A DNA stretch of 64,000 nt from Marinobacter algicola DG893 (GTDB taxonomy: Bacteria > Pseudomonadota > Gammaproteobacteria > Pseudomonadales > Oleiphilaceae). Below, piece by piece: positions 1 to 12,046 of this stretch (within the stretch, counting starts at the first letter, position 1; every line of letters begins with the position of its first letter). Under the pieces are notes generated by a model. The model had not been told where the DNA came from. It did no database searches and saw nothing but the letters and a program-made list of their open reading frames with translations. The position numbers and the translations under genes are program-made. The DNA lies in the NCBI RefSeq assembly GCF_000170835.1, contig NZ_ABCP01000002.1, positions 1 to 64,000 of the forward strand, in the 5' to 3' direction.

Positions 1-317
1 ATATTGTCCGTGAAGTGGCCCGTCAGTCAGGGTTGGACATAGAGTTTCGGGCAGGCACCTGGCCAGAAGTGTTCGGTGCATTCGAGCGAGGCGAAATGGA
101 CATCATTGAAGGTATTTCCTACAACGATGACCGCGCCAGGGCCGTTCAGTTCACCAAACCTTACCACATTTGCCAGATGCACTTGATGCATGACCCGGTC
201 AACCCGCTCAAAAACATCGATTCCCTCGAATCCCTCAATGACTACCGTATTGGCGTTGTCCGTGATGTCTATTTCCGCGACGCCCTTCAAACCCCGGGAT
301 GGTGGAGCCCAACCTGA
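1..317 (+). pseudogene. Truncated SBP_bac_3-type solute-binding domain (left-edge partial)
   Basis: The reading frame is open from base 3 and enters from outside the window. The visible ~105 residues look like lobe 1 of a family-3 periplasmic amino-acid-type binding domain: a segment like 'EVFGAFERGEMDIIEGISY', then 'RAVQFTKPYH', then 'YRIGVVRDVYF', which normally opens lobe 2. The frame then ends at a stop at 315-317 and the other two forward frames do not continue lobe 2. A whole binding domain needs roughly 100 more residues, so the gene appears truncated or frameshifted. It could have been a free binding protein or the sensor part of a signalling protein; the N-terminal part is outside the window. 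It points towards the 3' end of the DUF934 gene on the other strand. Confidence 0.55.
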
Positions 318-392
318 ACAGGAAGTCCTGAGGCGTGTTTTGGTCATCAGCTCCCTCTTTGTTCGTCTGGGGAGTAAAAAGAATACTGAGAG

Positions 393-896
393 TCAGGAAG
401 CCCGACGGCGGAACAGCGGCTCGTCCGTATCCGTCGCCGCCTGATACCCCTGGGTAAAGAAGTTCAGGCAACGAGCTGCCTTGTTGATATCCTTGTCGGC
501 GCGCAGTACGTACGTATCAAAACCGCACCGCTTCATAAACTGCAACTGGTCCAGAAGCACATCCCCAACCGCACGAAGCTCATTTTGGTAATTCAGGCGC
601 TCGCGAAGCAGCCGCGCGATACTGTAACCGCGGCCATCGCTGAACTTCGGGAAGTTCACTGCAATCACCGGCAGCTCATTCACCACGCCAGCCAGAGTCT
701 CCGGCTCATCATGGCTGTCGAGCCACACACCGATATCATCACGGTCCTCAAAGTGCTCCTTGCCCGCCAACCATAGGTCGGCCGGAATCAGGGCAGGTTG
801 CTCGGGAATATCCAGAGACTCCCCATCTGCTGGCCTTGGCACAACAACCCAATCGTCCTGACGAATACTTCCGTCACTGGTGATTACATCAGGCAT
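393..896 (-). CDS. DUF934 protein, sulfite-reductase operon partner
   Basis: The protein has about 167 residues and matches the DUF934 family, which commonly sits beside Pseudomonas-type cysI and is taken to assist assimilatory sulfite reduction. Its biochemical role is not established. Visible features are a C-terminal core with 'VNFPKFSDGRGYSIARLLRER', 'GDVLLDQLQFMKRCGFD' and an ending rich in basic residues. The ATG at 896 was chosen because it overlaps the cysI stop by eight bases (ATGCCTGA), a classic coupling arrangement; a longer in-frame start lies inside cysI and is unlikely. It is the last gene of a two-gene operon. Confidence 0.85.
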   Translation of the reverse strand: MPDVITSDGSIRQDDWVVVPRPADGESLDIPEQPALIPADLWLAGKEHFEDRDDIGVWLDSHDEPETLAGVVNELPVIAVNFPKFSDGRGYSIARLLRERLNYQNELRAVGDVLLDQLQFMKRCGFDTYVLRADKDINKAARCLNFFTQGYQAATDTDEPLFRRRAS

Positions 897-2541
897 AAAC
901 CCGCTCCTTGAATGGCTCAATGCCAATACGGCGATACGTATCCAGGAAAGGCTCTTCCTCAGTCCGGTTATCGACGTACACATTAATGATTTTCTGCATC
1001 ACTTCCGGCATGTCTTCCCGGGCAAAAGAGGGCCCGAGAATCTTGCCAATCGCGGCATCGTGGTGAGAGGAGCCGCCCAGGCTGATCTGGTAGAACTCCT
1101 GACCCTTCTTATCAACACCAAGAACGCCGATGTTGCCCACGTGGTGGTGCCCACAGGCGTTCATGCAGCCGGAAATGTTCAGATCTATGTTGCCGATGTC
1201 GTACAGATAGTCCATATCATCGAACTGGCGCTGAATGGACTCCGCCACAGGAATAGACTTCGCATTCGCCAGGGCGCAGTAATCGCCACCGGGGCAGCAG
1301 ATAACGTCGGTCAGGGTATTCAGGTTCGCGGTGGCAAAGTCCATCGGCGTAATGGCTTGCCAAAGCTCGAACAGTTGATCTTTCCGGACATCCGCCAGAA
1401 CCACGTTCTGCTGATGCGTAACCCGCACCTCGCCAAAGCTGTACTGATCCGCCAGGTCGGCAATCTGCTCGAGCTGACGATCACTGACATCGCCCGGCGG
1501 CGTGCCGGTTTTCTTCATGGTCAGTGTCACAATGGCGTAACCCGGATTCTTGTGGGTATCCACGTTGTGGCCAATCCACTGATCAAACTCACGGTTTTCG
1601 AAGCGTTGGGTTGCCAATACGTCCTTCACGTCCGGAACCTGCTCGTAGTCCGGCTCGGTGAAATACCCTTTGAACTGCTCAATGGCTTCCTGGGTCAGGC
1701 GCGTAGGGGAGTCCTTGATGTGGGACCATTCCTCTTCCACCTTCGCTGCAAAGCCTTCGGGTGTCAGTGCCTTCACCAGAATCTTGATGCGGGCCTTGAA
1801 CTTGTTGTCACGGCGCCCGTAACGGTTGTAAACACGGAGCACGGCTTCAAGATACGTGAGCAAGTCCAGCTCCGGCAGGAAGTCACGGATAACCGGGCCG
1901 ACCATCGGCGTACGTCCAAGGCCACCGCCCACGTGAACGCGGAAACCAAGTTCGCCTTTGTCATTGCGCATCATCTGCAGGCCGATATCGTGCACCTGAA
2001 TAGCGGCGCGGTCGGTATGCTCTGAGGCATTGACGGCTACCTTGAACTTGCGCGGCAGAAAGGCGAATTCCGGGTGGAAGGTGGACCACTGACGGATGAT
2101 TTCGCAATAAGGGCGCGGGTCGGTAATTTCGTCCGCCTGCACACCGGAAAACTGATCTGTGGTGGTGTTGCGGATGCAGTTGCCGCTGGTCTGGTTGGCG
2201 TGCATTTCCACTTCCGCCAACTCGGCCAGGATATCCGGGACATCTTCGATTTCCGGCCAGTTGAGCTGAACGTTCTGGCGGGTTGTAAAGTGCGCATAAC
2301 CTTTGTCATAGTCACGGGTTATGCGTGCCAGACGGCGAAGCTGGGCAGAGCGGAGCATCCCGTACGGCACCGCGATGCGCAACATCGGGGCAAGACGCTG
2401 TACATACAATCCGTTCTGAAGTCGCAGTGGAAGAAACTCGTCTTCGCTCAGCTCGCCAGCCAGAGCCCTCTCGGTCTGGTCACGGAATTGTGCAACGCGC
2501 TCGGCAGCCATTTGCCGGTCGTGTTCGTCATAAACATACAT
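889..2541 (-). CDS. cysI: Nitrite/sulfite reductase, siroheme hemoprotein (CysI type)
   Basis: A 550-residue assimilatory sulfite reductase of the ferredoxin-like half-domain family, reducing sulfite to sulfide for cysteine synthesis in the cytoplasm. The siroheme and [4Fe-4S] ligand pattern is complete: 'CPGGDYC' (C-x5-C) followed by 'CMNAC' (C-x3-C) near residues 430-480. The N-terminal half carries the arginine-rich siroheme region including 'SGNCIRNTTTDQ'. The length fits the single-polypeptide Pseudomonas-type enzyme rather than E. coli CysI, which pairs with CysJ; no cysJ is in the window. Downstream it overlaps DUF934. The 224 bases upstream (2542-2765) hold the promoter and are AT-rich between 2610 and 2660; no CysB site could be assigned with confidence. 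Confidence 0.93.
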   Translation of the reverse strand: MYVYDEHDRQMAAERVAQFRDQTERALAGELSEDEFLPLRLQNGLYVQRLAPMLRIAVPYGMLRSAQLRRLARITRDYDKGYAHFTTRQNVQLNWPEIEDVPDILAELAEVEMHANQTSGNCIRNTTTDQFSGVQADEITDPRPYCEIIRQWSTFHPEFAFLPRKFKVAVNASEHTDRAAIQVHDIGLQMMRNDKGELGFRVHVGGGLGRTPMVGPVIRDFLPELDLLTYLEAVLRVYNRYGRRDNKFKARIKILVKALTPEGFAAKVEEEWSHIKDSPTRLTQEAIEQFKGYFTEPDYEQVPDVKDVLATQRFENREFDQWIGHNVDTHKNPGYAIVTLTMKKTGTPPGDVSDRQLEQIADLADQYSFGEVRVTHQQNVVLADVRKDQLFELWQAITPMDFATANLNTLTDVICCPGGDYCALANAKSIPVAESIQRQFDDMDYLYDIGNIDLNISGCMNACGHHHVGNIGVLGVDKKGQEFYQISLGGSSHHDAAIGKILGPSFAREDMPEVMQKIINVYVDNRTEEEPFLDTYRRIGIEPFKERVYA

Positions 2542-2765
2542 AGTGGAACGTCCTGCTGAAACGCTGGAAATAGGGCTTTAGTGCCTTTTCTTGCGAGGCA
2601 GAATATCACCGTGCCATTATTCTTAAAATGATTATTTCCAAATATGTTTATCGACTAAGGTGATATAGAAAACCAGATATTGCTGGACTGATCACGATTT
2701 CACGCCTAAGTTTAAAGGGGCGTGCGCGAAAAAAACCGACAATAACGACATAGCGAGGAAAGAGT

Positions 2766-2870
2766 ATGAAGAAGACCGCGAGAACCGACAGTCAGGCCGA
2801 CGCCGTTGCCGCCGTTTTGCTGGTGATGCTGGTCGTTGCCTTCGCCGTTGTCTGGGTATCCGGGCAGTAA
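2766..2870 (+). CDS. Small single-span membrane protein (34 aa)
   Basis: A short reading frame starts at ATG 2766, preceded by 'GCGAGGAAAG', a good Shine-Dalgarno match about seven bases upstream. The 34 residues begin with a basic, polar tip (MKKTARTDSQADA) and continue as one hydrophobic helix rich in V, L and A, ending 'WVSGQ'. This is the profile of a genuine small membrane protein. It lies between the divergent cysI promoter region and the 3' end of the DUF2970 gene, with only three bases between the two stop codons. No function is recognised. Confidence 0.55.
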   Translation: MKKTARTDSQADAVAAVLLVMLVVAFAVVWVSGQ

Positions 2871-2873
2871 TTG

Positions 2874-3113
2874 CTACTGGCCGGCAAGCACCAGCTTGAC
2901 GACCACCACCAGGGTAACCACGAAGCCGACCGTGAACAGAATGCCGGCGATGATGTATGGCCAGGGACTGTGGCTTGAGAAATCCTCCTCACGGCGCTTG
3001 TCGGACTGAACGCCAAGCGCGCCGGCAAGGATGCTCTGCATCACTTTGAAAACTCCCGGTCCTTTTCTGGCAGGCTTTGCGGGTGCTTGCTCGTTGTCTT
3101 TCTGATCCGTCAT
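2874..3113 (-). CDS. DUF2970 family small membrane protein
   Basis: A 79-residue protein with a charged, Lys-rich N-terminus, a 'VMQSILAGALGVQSDKRREEDF' segment and one C-terminal hydrophobic span ('PYIIAGILFTVGFVVTLVVVV'). This arrangement is typical of DUF2970, an uncharacterised inner-membrane family. The ATG at 3113 is preceded by GGGAG at a suitable distance. It follows metH on the same strand, but metH starts 3.7 kb upstream and ends 40 bases before this gene, so co-transcription is possible. Function unknown. Confidence 0.8.
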   Translation of the reverse strand: MTDQKDNEQAPAKPARKGPGVFKVMQSILAGALGVQSDKRREEDFSSHSPWPYIIAGILFTVGFVVTLVVVVKLVLAGQ

Positions 3114-3153
3114 GCTGCGCTCCCGCTAATGTGTAAAGGCGGCCTCCAGGTTG

Positions 3154-6861
<3,708 letters not shown>

Positions 6862-7046
6862 ATAAATTACTTCCGGAAGTCGTTTTTGTCTCAATGGCGC
6901 GCGATCATAGCAAAAATGGCGGTTGTCGTCCCACGGCCTGATGATGTTGATCAATGGAGCACTTAAAGTCTGACTATTTTACTTGGTCTTTCATGTTGCA
7001 GCGATCTCACTTAAAATAAGGGAACACTTTCAAACGGGTTGCAACT

Positions 7047-7634
7047 ATGGCATTGGTTACGGTGACAGATCCCGCTCGGGATTACCTTGCACAACTTATT
7101 GAAAAACAGGATGTGGAGGGCATGGGTGTCCGTATTTTTGTAACCCAGCCCGGCACAAAGAACGCCGAGACCTGTCTTGCCTACTGCCCGCCGAACGAAA
7201 TCGTGCCGACGGACGAGCAGGTTGATCTGGGCAAGTTCACGCTGTTTCTCGATCATAATTCGGTGCCGTTCCTGGAAGAAGCCTTTGTGGACTACTCCAA
7301 GGATCAGATGGGCGGGCAGCTGACCATCAAAGCACCTAACGCCAAGGTGCCTAACGTTGATGAGAACGCGCCCTTACCGGATCGTATCCAGTATATCCTG
7401 GCGTCGGAAATCAATCCCAACCTCGCGGCTCACGGTGGTGAAGTCTCTCTGGTGGAAGTGGCCGAGGAATCCATTGCCGTTCTGCGATTTGGTGGGGGTT
7501 GCCAGGGTTGCAGCGCAGTGAGCCTTACGTTGAAGCAGGGTGTTGAATCGACGTTGAAGGAGCGTGTTCCTGAGATAACGGCCGTTCGCGACGTTACCGA
7601 TCATACCTATACAGAAAACGCTTATTATCAGTAA
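7047..7634 (+). CDS. nfuA: Fe-S cluster carrier NfuA
   Basis: A 195-residue NfuA that holds and delivers [4Fe-4S] clusters to apoproteins, chiefly under oxidative stress or iron limitation. The N-terminal half is a degenerate A-type carrier domain, as usual in NfuA. The C-terminal Nfu domain has the cluster-binding CxxC at residues 152-155 ('[19 protein letters not shown]'). The length matches E. coli NfuA. It is a single transcription unit diverging from metH and closed by a strong terminator 30 bases downstream. Confidence 0.95.
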   Translation: MALVTVTDPARDYLAQLIEKQDVEGMGVRIFVTQPGTKNAETCLAYCPPNEIVPTDEQVDLGKFTLFLDHNSVPFLEEAFVDYSKDQMGGQLTIKAPNAKVPNVDENAPLPDRIQYILASEINPNLAAHGGEVSLVEVAEESIAVLRFGGGCQGCSAVSLTLKQGVESTLKERVPEITAVRDVTDHTYTENAYYQ

Positions 7635-7663
7635 GATAAGGCAGATTCTGAAAGTATGACATG

Positions 7664-7688
7664 AAGCCGGCTAATGCCGGCTTTTTTT
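7664..7688 (+). terminator. Rho-independent terminator of nfuA
   Basis: A perfect seven-base-pair stem AGCCGGC / GCCGGCT with a TAAT loop is followed by seven T residues. It lies 30 bases after the nfuA stop codon. Confidence 0.9.
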
Positions 7689-7857
7689 GTTTTCGGTGCG
7701 GGTATTTGTCAGTGCTATGGGTGCCGCGCTATCGTCGTTGCTGTGGCGGAACGGCCAATGTCGGATAATTCGATTTACTTCATTATCAGTCACATAATCT
7801 GAATCGAACGATGGGTAAAATGCCCGTCATACAAAACTACGGCGCGTCCTCACCACC

Positions 7858-9087
7858 GTGCCCGCCAATCATTCACTGGGGTTTGTCTTGGTTGATGTAG
7901 CACTTTTCTCTGTGCCACTCATGGCAGCTATTGTCGGCTGGTTTACCAATTGGCTGGCGATCCAGATGTCCTTCAATCCCATTCAGTTCGTGGGTGTTGG
8001 CGTTATCGGCTGGCAGGGAGTGATCCCCCGCAAGGCTGAGAAAATGGCCCATATCTGTATTGACCGCACCCTGCAGCAGTTTGGTGATCTGAACGCGGTC
8101 TATCAGCAGTTGGAGCCACAACGAATCGTTGAGCAGGTGATTTCCCAGGTGAATCCGCGCATGGACGAATACATTGACGAAGTGATGTATGACATCCAGC
8201 CGGTGCTCTGGGACAACCTCCCGTTGTTCATGAAGAACCGCATCTATCGGTGGGGTCGGGAACAGCTGCCGTCGAGGATAGAGTCCCTGGTGGAAGATTT
8301 CGGGGATGACCTCAATGACCTCGTTGACTTGAAGGCATTGTTGAGCCGGGAACTGAAAACCCATCCGGACCTGATGAACCGGATTTTCAGGGAAGCTGGC
8401 TCGGTGGAGTTGCGGTCGGTTATCAACCGAGGGGCGATCATTGGCGGCCTGCTGGGGGCTTTGTTAGCCCCCGCCTGGGTACGCTACCCCGAACCATGGC
8501 TATTGCCGGTCGGTGGCTTTGTGGTGGGATTTCTCACCAACTGGATTGCCATCAACCTGATTTTCCGCCCGCTCAAACCCCGGCGTTTCCTGTTCTGGCG
8601 TTTGCAGGGTCTGTTCCTGCAACGCCAGCCTGAGATCAGCGACGTATGGGCAAGGTTGGTGGCGGAGGAGCTGATTACCGTTGAGAAAGTCGCTGATGCC
8701 ATGATCAACGGCAACCGTGGTGACCGTACGCGGGCGATTATACAGAAGCATCTGAGGCCCCTGCTGGATAACTCGATGGTGATGAAGCTCGGCGCCCAGG
8801 TTACGGTTGGGATGACGGGGTACACCGAGCTTAAAAAAGCCATGAACCATAAAGCGGTGCTGGCCACTCGTGATGTCTTCGGGGACCCTGCGTTCAACCG
8901 CGAACGGGCACCGGTGGTGGCCGGAGTGCTGGCCGGGCAGATGAAGTCGCTGGCGCCGGCGGAGTTTCAGGATATCCTGCGGCCGGCTTTTCGAGAGGAA
9001 GAGATTCAACTCATGCTGGTTGGGGGAGTATTGGGTTCCCTGGCGGGCGCGATTCAGTTTTTGATCGTGAGCAACGTATTGAACTAG
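7858..9087 (+). CDS. DUF445 family inner-membrane protein
   Basis: About 400 residues. Hydrophobic segments occur at the N-terminus ('LFSVPLMAAIVGWFTNWLAIQM'), in the middle (two spans around residues 195-235, with a second 'FLTNWIAINLIFRPLKP') and at the extreme C-terminus. The duplicated 'TNW(L/I)AI' motif is characteristic of DUF445 (YheB/YjiN-like) proteins of unknown function. The start is uncertain: GTG 7858 has no clear ribosome site, whereas TTG 7888 lies seven bases after GGGG and would begin at 'VDVALFSVPL'. It is followed 48 bases later by another small membrane protein gene and may be co-transcribed with it. Confidence 0.85.
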   Translation: MPANHSLGFVLVDVALFSVPLMAAIVGWFTNWLAIQMSFNPIQFVGVGVIGWQGVIPRKAEKMAHICIDRTLQQFGDLNAVYQQLEPQRIVEQVISQVNPRMDEYIDEVMYDIQPVLWDNLPLFMKNRIYRWGREQLPSRIESLVEDFGDDLNDLVDLKALLSRELKTHPDLMNRIFREAGSVELRSVINRGAIIGGLLGALLAPAWVRYPEPWLLPVGGFVVGFLTNWIAINLIFRPLKPRRFLFWRLQGLFLQRQPEISDVWARLVAEELITVEKVADAMINGNRGDRTRAIIQKHLRPLLDNSMVMKLGAQVTVGMTGYTELKKAMNHKAVLATRDVFGDPAFNRERAPVVAGVLAGQMKSLAPAEFQDILRPAFREEEIQLMLVGGVLGSLAGAIQFLIVSNVLN

Positions 9088-9135
9088 GCGCTTGGAGCAA
9101 AGTTACTCGCGCAATGAGCTGACCGGGAGGGCAGT

Positions 9136-9465
9136 ATGGATTTTGTATGGGCAGTCGCGATACAGACCCTGGCAACAGGATGCGTCGTTCTTTTTGTGCT
9201 GGCAGGCTTCTGGCTCGGCATTGTACGGCCACATCTTGATCGCAAGGTGGCGGAGCTTATCGATGCGTCACGGGAAATAGAGCCCAGGGTCAGGCAGGGT
9301 GTACGGGAGGGCGTGGAAGAAACCCTTCGGGAGCTGCCGGAAAGCACGGTGAAAGAGTCTACCCGCCAGTTCCTCCGGTTCGGTTCGGGGTTGTTCGAGA
9401 ACGGCCTCAGCAGCTTTCTGGGTGAGGTGTCTGACCCCGGTCGAAAACCCCGCAACGATTCATAG
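9136..9465 (+). CDS. Hypothetical membrane-anchored small protein
   Basis: A 109-residue protein with a GGGAGG ribosome site 5-10 bases before ATG 9136. An N-terminal hydrophobic helix (about residues 5-30) is followed by a charged amphipathic region ('RKVAELIDASREIEPRVRQGVREGV') likely to be helical, then a Gly/Ser-rich tail. It resembles a single-span inner-membrane protein with a cytoplasmic coiled segment. The family is not recognised. Its 3' end overlaps the convergent tusE by six bases. Its position behind the DUF445 gene suggests an operon. Confidence 0.65.
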   Translation: MDFVWAVAIQTLATGCVVLFVLAGFWLGIVRPHLDRKVAELIDASREIEPRVRQGVREGVEETLRELPESTVKESTRQFLRFGSGLFENGLSSFLGEVSDPGRKPRNDS

Positions 9466-9777
9466 ACAGTTCGTAGGCCTTGGAAGACCCGCTATGCGGC
9501 AGGCGGTTTTGGCCGGTGTACCGGGAAAGAGCTGCATCAGGTAGATGCTGTTGCCTTTCTCTTCATCAAACGCCTCCCTGACTGCTTTTACAAACAGCCT
9601 GTTTGAAGGTGGTGATATTTCATGTTGTTTGTAAAATTTCCTCAGGAATTCGATGATTTCCCAGTGATTATCGGTTAATTCAATGTTGTCGTCCGCTGCA
9701 ATTTCACGGGCCACGTCAGGTGACCAGGCCCAGGCGTCCTCCAGGAATCCTTCGTTGTTTCTCGTCGGAATTGTCAT
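9460..9777 (-). CDS. tusE: TusE/DsrC-family sulfur relay protein
   Basis: A 105-residue DsrC/TusE protein that accepts persulfide sulfur from TusBCD and passes it to MnmA for 2-thiouridine in tRNA. The C-terminal arm has the penultimate cysteine (C104, 'PTNCL') and also a second cysteine ten residues earlier (C93, 'TACRIAGLPR'), the two-cysteine pattern of DsrC proteins. The ATG at 9777 shares a base with the tusB stop (TAATG), supporting this start over the one three codons upstream. It is the last gene of tusDCBE. Confidence 0.9.
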   Translation of the reverse strand: MTIPTRNNEGFLEDAWAWSPDVAREIAADDNIELTDNHWEIIEFLRKFYKQHEISPPSNRLFVKAVREAFDEEKGNSIYLMQLFPGTPAKTACRIAGLPRPTNCL

Positions 9778-10061
9778 TACCAGCAAATCACTCTGGTTGC
9801 CTCGGTGGTCAGGGCCACCATGGTGTCAAAATCAATCGTTTGTACGTCAAGCCCATCGACGGTGATGGCTCTGGCCTGCAGGTCGGGGGCCAACGCATAA
9901 ATGGTACCTTTCAGTACTGCTTCACGGTCCGCGAGGGCGAGCACACCTGATTCTGTCAGCAACAGGCCATCCTGGTCTGTGATGCTTGACAGGCACGCTC
10001 CAAACGCCGGGTGATCCGGCCGCTTGTTGACAATGTGCAGGGTATGGATGGTTGTCATCAA
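9777..10061 (-). CDS. tusB: Sulfurtransferase complex subunit TusB
   Basis: A 94-residue DsrH/TusB-like subunit of the TusBCD heterohexamer that relays sulfur from IscS-TusA to TusE. It shows the family pattern 'HTLHIVNKRPDHPAFGACLSSITDQDGLLLTESGVLAL' and a short acidic C-terminal half. The position between tusC and tusE supports the call more than sequence alone, because this subunit is the least conserved. The stop overlaps the tusE start. Confidence 0.85.
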   Translation of the reverse strand: MMTTIHTLHIVNKRPDHPAFGACLSSITDQDGLLLTESGVLALADREAVLKGTIYALAPDLQARAITVDGLDVQTIDFDTMVALTTEATRVICW

Positions 10062-10089
10062 TGCGCTCTCCGGATGTATATTTGCCTGT

Positions 10090-10440
10090 TCAACTCAGGT
10101 TGACCACGTGGGCATAGCGCTCAATCAGATCGGCGCTCAGGGCGGTCACGGTAACGCCCGGCATCATATTCTCTTTGTTGAGGCCATACCGCTCACAGGC
10201 CTTATGATCGGCCATCAGGGCGGAAACGCCGAAAATTGGCGCGGCTGACAGATTCTTCTCCACCGATTTCTGCTGCACGGCGTCCGCCTGCTGGGCCTTG
10301 CGAAGCCAGTTAACGCCCTCGCCGGTGAACAGCAACGTCACCGGCTGGTCAAATGCGGCCAGTGAAAAGGCCATGTCCAGCGACTCACGGCCGGTCCAGT
10401 CGCAATACGGCGCGTGGCTAATGATAACCAACGTCTCCAT
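10090..10440 (-). CDS. tusC: Sulfurtransferase complex subunit TusC
   Basis: A 116-residue DsrF/TusC subunit of TusBCD. It begins 'METLVIISHAPYCDWTGRESLDMAFSLAAFDQPV', matching the DsrE-fold pattern in which an early 'P-Y-G/C' loop precedes the nucleotide-binding-like helix. The ATG at 10440 was chosen because longer in-frame starts run into tusD; it lies seven bases after the tusD stop. Confidence 0.9.
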   Translation of the reverse strand: METLVIISHAPYCDWTGRESLDMAFSLAAFDQPVTLLFTGEGVNWLRKAQQADAVQQKSVEKNLSAAPIFGVSALMADHKACERYGLNKENMMPGVTVTALSADLIERYAHVVNLS

Positions 10441-10447
10441 GTTTGGC

Positions 10448-10864
10448 TCAACCCCCGTTGTGAAAATAGATAACGCGATCAGAATGCGCCACGCTGTCCA
10501 CCCACTCGCCCAAGCCGGCGATGGTGAACGGCGTGGCAAGGTTGTTGGCGGGCAGCTCATAGCGTTGTTGTTCGCTCTGATCCACAATACCTCGCCGAAG
10601 TGCCGACGCAATACAGGCAAAGCCGGCAATATCGTGGCTTCCGAGGAAATCCTGCCAGGCTTGCGACCAGTTCACCTCATCCGAAGGCGGGCTGGTCAGT
10701 GCCGACGCCAGATGAACGCCATCACCGTAGAGGAATACCCGATCAATTCGATGGCCATTTGCCAGTGCTGCCCTGGCGAAGGCGAGCGCTGTTTGTGGTG
10801 CCTGGGATGAGTAGGGCGCCCCGGTAATGACCAGGGTGAAGGAGCAGAGTGTTTGCGGGCTCAT
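10448..10864 (-). CDS. tusD: Sulfurtransferase complex subunit TusD
   Basis: A 138-residue DsrE/TusD subunit that carries the persulfide-bearing cysteine of the TusBCD complex, expected here at C84 in 'GFACIASALRRGI'. The N-terminal 'VITGAPYSSQAPQTALAFARAAL' is typical of the family. It is the first gene of tusDCBE on the minus strand; its promoter must lie in the ~50 bases between its start and the yccA terminator. Confidence 0.92.
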   Translation of the reverse strand: MSPQTLCSFTLVITGAPYSSQAPQTALAFARAALANGHRIDRVFLYGDGVHLASALTSPPSDEVNWSQAWQDFLGSHDIAGFACIASALRRGIVDQSEQQRYELPANNLATPFTIAGLGEWVDSVAHSDRVIYFHNGG

Positions 10865-10915
10865 ATGCGCATGTTTGCCTGTTGGAGTTCCGAGAACAGT
10901 TTACCTCATGAATGA

Positions 10916-10944
10916 AAAAACCCCGACCGGGGCCGGGGTTTTCT
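10916..10944 (-). terminator. Rho-independent terminator of the YccA-family gene
   Basis: A GC-rich hairpin with CCCC/GGGG arms is flanked by A residues on one side and TTTT on the other. Read on the minus strand it ends in a run of six T. It lies just after the 3' end of the YccA-family gene and before the tusD promoter, and separates the two units. The A/T flanks could allow weak function in both directions. Confidence 0.8.
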
Positions 10945-10968
10945 GGCAGTTGCCTGTCACCAGAGTGA

Positions 10969-11664
10969 TCAGTCGTCGCCGCTGAACGCCATCATCAGGT
11001 GAAGCAGGCTGACGAACAGGTTGTAGATGGCCACATACAGGCCAACAGTGGCGATGATGTAGTTGCGTTCCCCGCCGTTGATGATCCGGCTGGTTTCAAA
11101 CAGGATCATGATGGAAGCGAAGATGGTGAAGCCAGCAGACACCGCCAGGTGCAGGATGGAGCTCTGCATAAAGAACGCCAGCAGCATCGCGCCAATCAGC
11201 ACGAAGGCGCCCGCTGTCAGAAAGCTGGACAGGAAGCTGAAGTCTTTCTTGGTGATAATGGCCGTTGCAGACAGACCTACAAACGCGGTTGCTGTCAGGG
11301 CCAGGGCGTTCGCGACGATCTGGGAAGCGCCTGCGGCCACCATCTGACCAATGATCGGGCCAAGAGTGAAGCCCATGAAGCCGGTGAGGGCGAAGGTCGT
11401 TACGATACCCCAAGGGCTGTTTTTGAGCTTATAGGTCGCGAACAGCAGGCCGATATAGCCTACGATCGTGATCAGGAAGCCGGGGTGTGTGCCGTTCATG
11501 TTCAGGAACGCAGTCAGTGCGGAGAATGCCAGAGTCATTCCCAGCAGCATGTAGGTATTGCGCAGCACATTCATGGCATCTGCACTGATACCCGTCGCCC
11601 GACCTTTTTCTGTGGTCGAATAGGCTCCCTGGTTTTGCTGGACGCCAAATCGTCTGTCTTCCAT
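10969..11664 (-). CDS. Bax inhibitor-1/YccA family membrane protein
   Basis: About 231 residues with seven hydrophobic segments after a polar N-terminus containing 'EKGRATGISADAMNVLRNTYMLLG', which is diagnostic of bacterial BI-1 (YbhL/YccA) proteins. Members act in the inner membrane; YccA modulates FtsH proteolysis, while YbhL-like members are poorly defined. The ATG at 11664 ('MEDRRFG') fits the family; a longer in-frame start lies 14 codons upstream. The C-terminus ends with acidic 'SGDD'. It is a single gene with its own terminator. Confidence 0.9.
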   Translation of the reverse strand: MEDRRFGVQQNQGAYSTTEKGRATGISADAMNVLRNTYMLLGMTLAFSALTAFLNMNGTHPGFLITIVGYIGLLFATYKLKNSPWGIVTTFALTGFMGFTLGPIIGQMVAAGASQIVANALALTATAFVGLSATAIITKKDFSFLSSFLTAGAFVLIGAMLLAFFMQSSILHLAVSAGFTIFASIMILFETSRIINGGERNYIIATVGLYVAIYNLFVSLLHLMMAFSGDD

Positions 11665-11883
11665 TATCTTCTCCGTCTGTGTGTCACAACCGTTTGAATC
11701 TAACACTCATCATAATGCCAGATATACAACTTTCAATCATTTACGACAGAAAACGGCTCCTCAGATTCCATTAAATAGCGTTAATGTTTAAGCGGAGGGA
11801 AGACGATGTGGCCAGGGCGTTGACAGGAAAAGGAATTCCGGTATCATGCTCCCCGCTGTCGCAATGACGGCTGTGGAGAAAAC

Positions 11884-11974
11884 GGTGGGCTGGCAGAGTG
11901 GCTGAATGCAGCGGTCTTGAAAACCGCCGAAGGTTAGTAGCCTTCCCGGGGTTCGAATCCCTGGCCCACCGCCA
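11884..11974 (+). tRNA. tRNA-Ser (anticodon UGA)
   Basis: A 91-base type II tRNA. The acceptor stem GGTGGGC pairs with GCCCACC, the discriminator is G and CCA is encoded (11972-11974). The anticodon loop CTTGAAA gives UGA, and an extended variable arm precedes the TTCGAAT T-loop. It reads UCA and other UCN codons. Confidence 0.97.
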
Positions 11975-12046
11975 CTTTCTCTTCCTTCCCTGTCTTTTAC
12001 CTCCCTGAAGAGCGCCCGTATTTTTCAAATGGTTTCTTGAGTGCGT

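Noticed and set aside
880-2025. A 381-codon open frame antisense to cysI
   Set aside because: Shadow of the real gene; no ribosome site, no recognisable motif.
2542-2765. CysB-type activator site upstream of cysI
   Set aside because: AT-rich stretches are present at 2610-2660, but no arrangement matches a CysB half-site pair well enough to annotate.
6862-7046. Possible cobalamin or SAH riboswitch before metH
   Set aside because: The 185-base spacer is short and lacks the conserved B12-box or SAH-switch cores; nothing could be folded convincingly by eye.
11771-12028. Minus-strand open frame across the tRNA-Ser gene
   Set aside because: It reads through a well-folded tRNA on the other strand; the peptide 'WARDSNPGKATN...' is the usual false protein from antisense tRNA.
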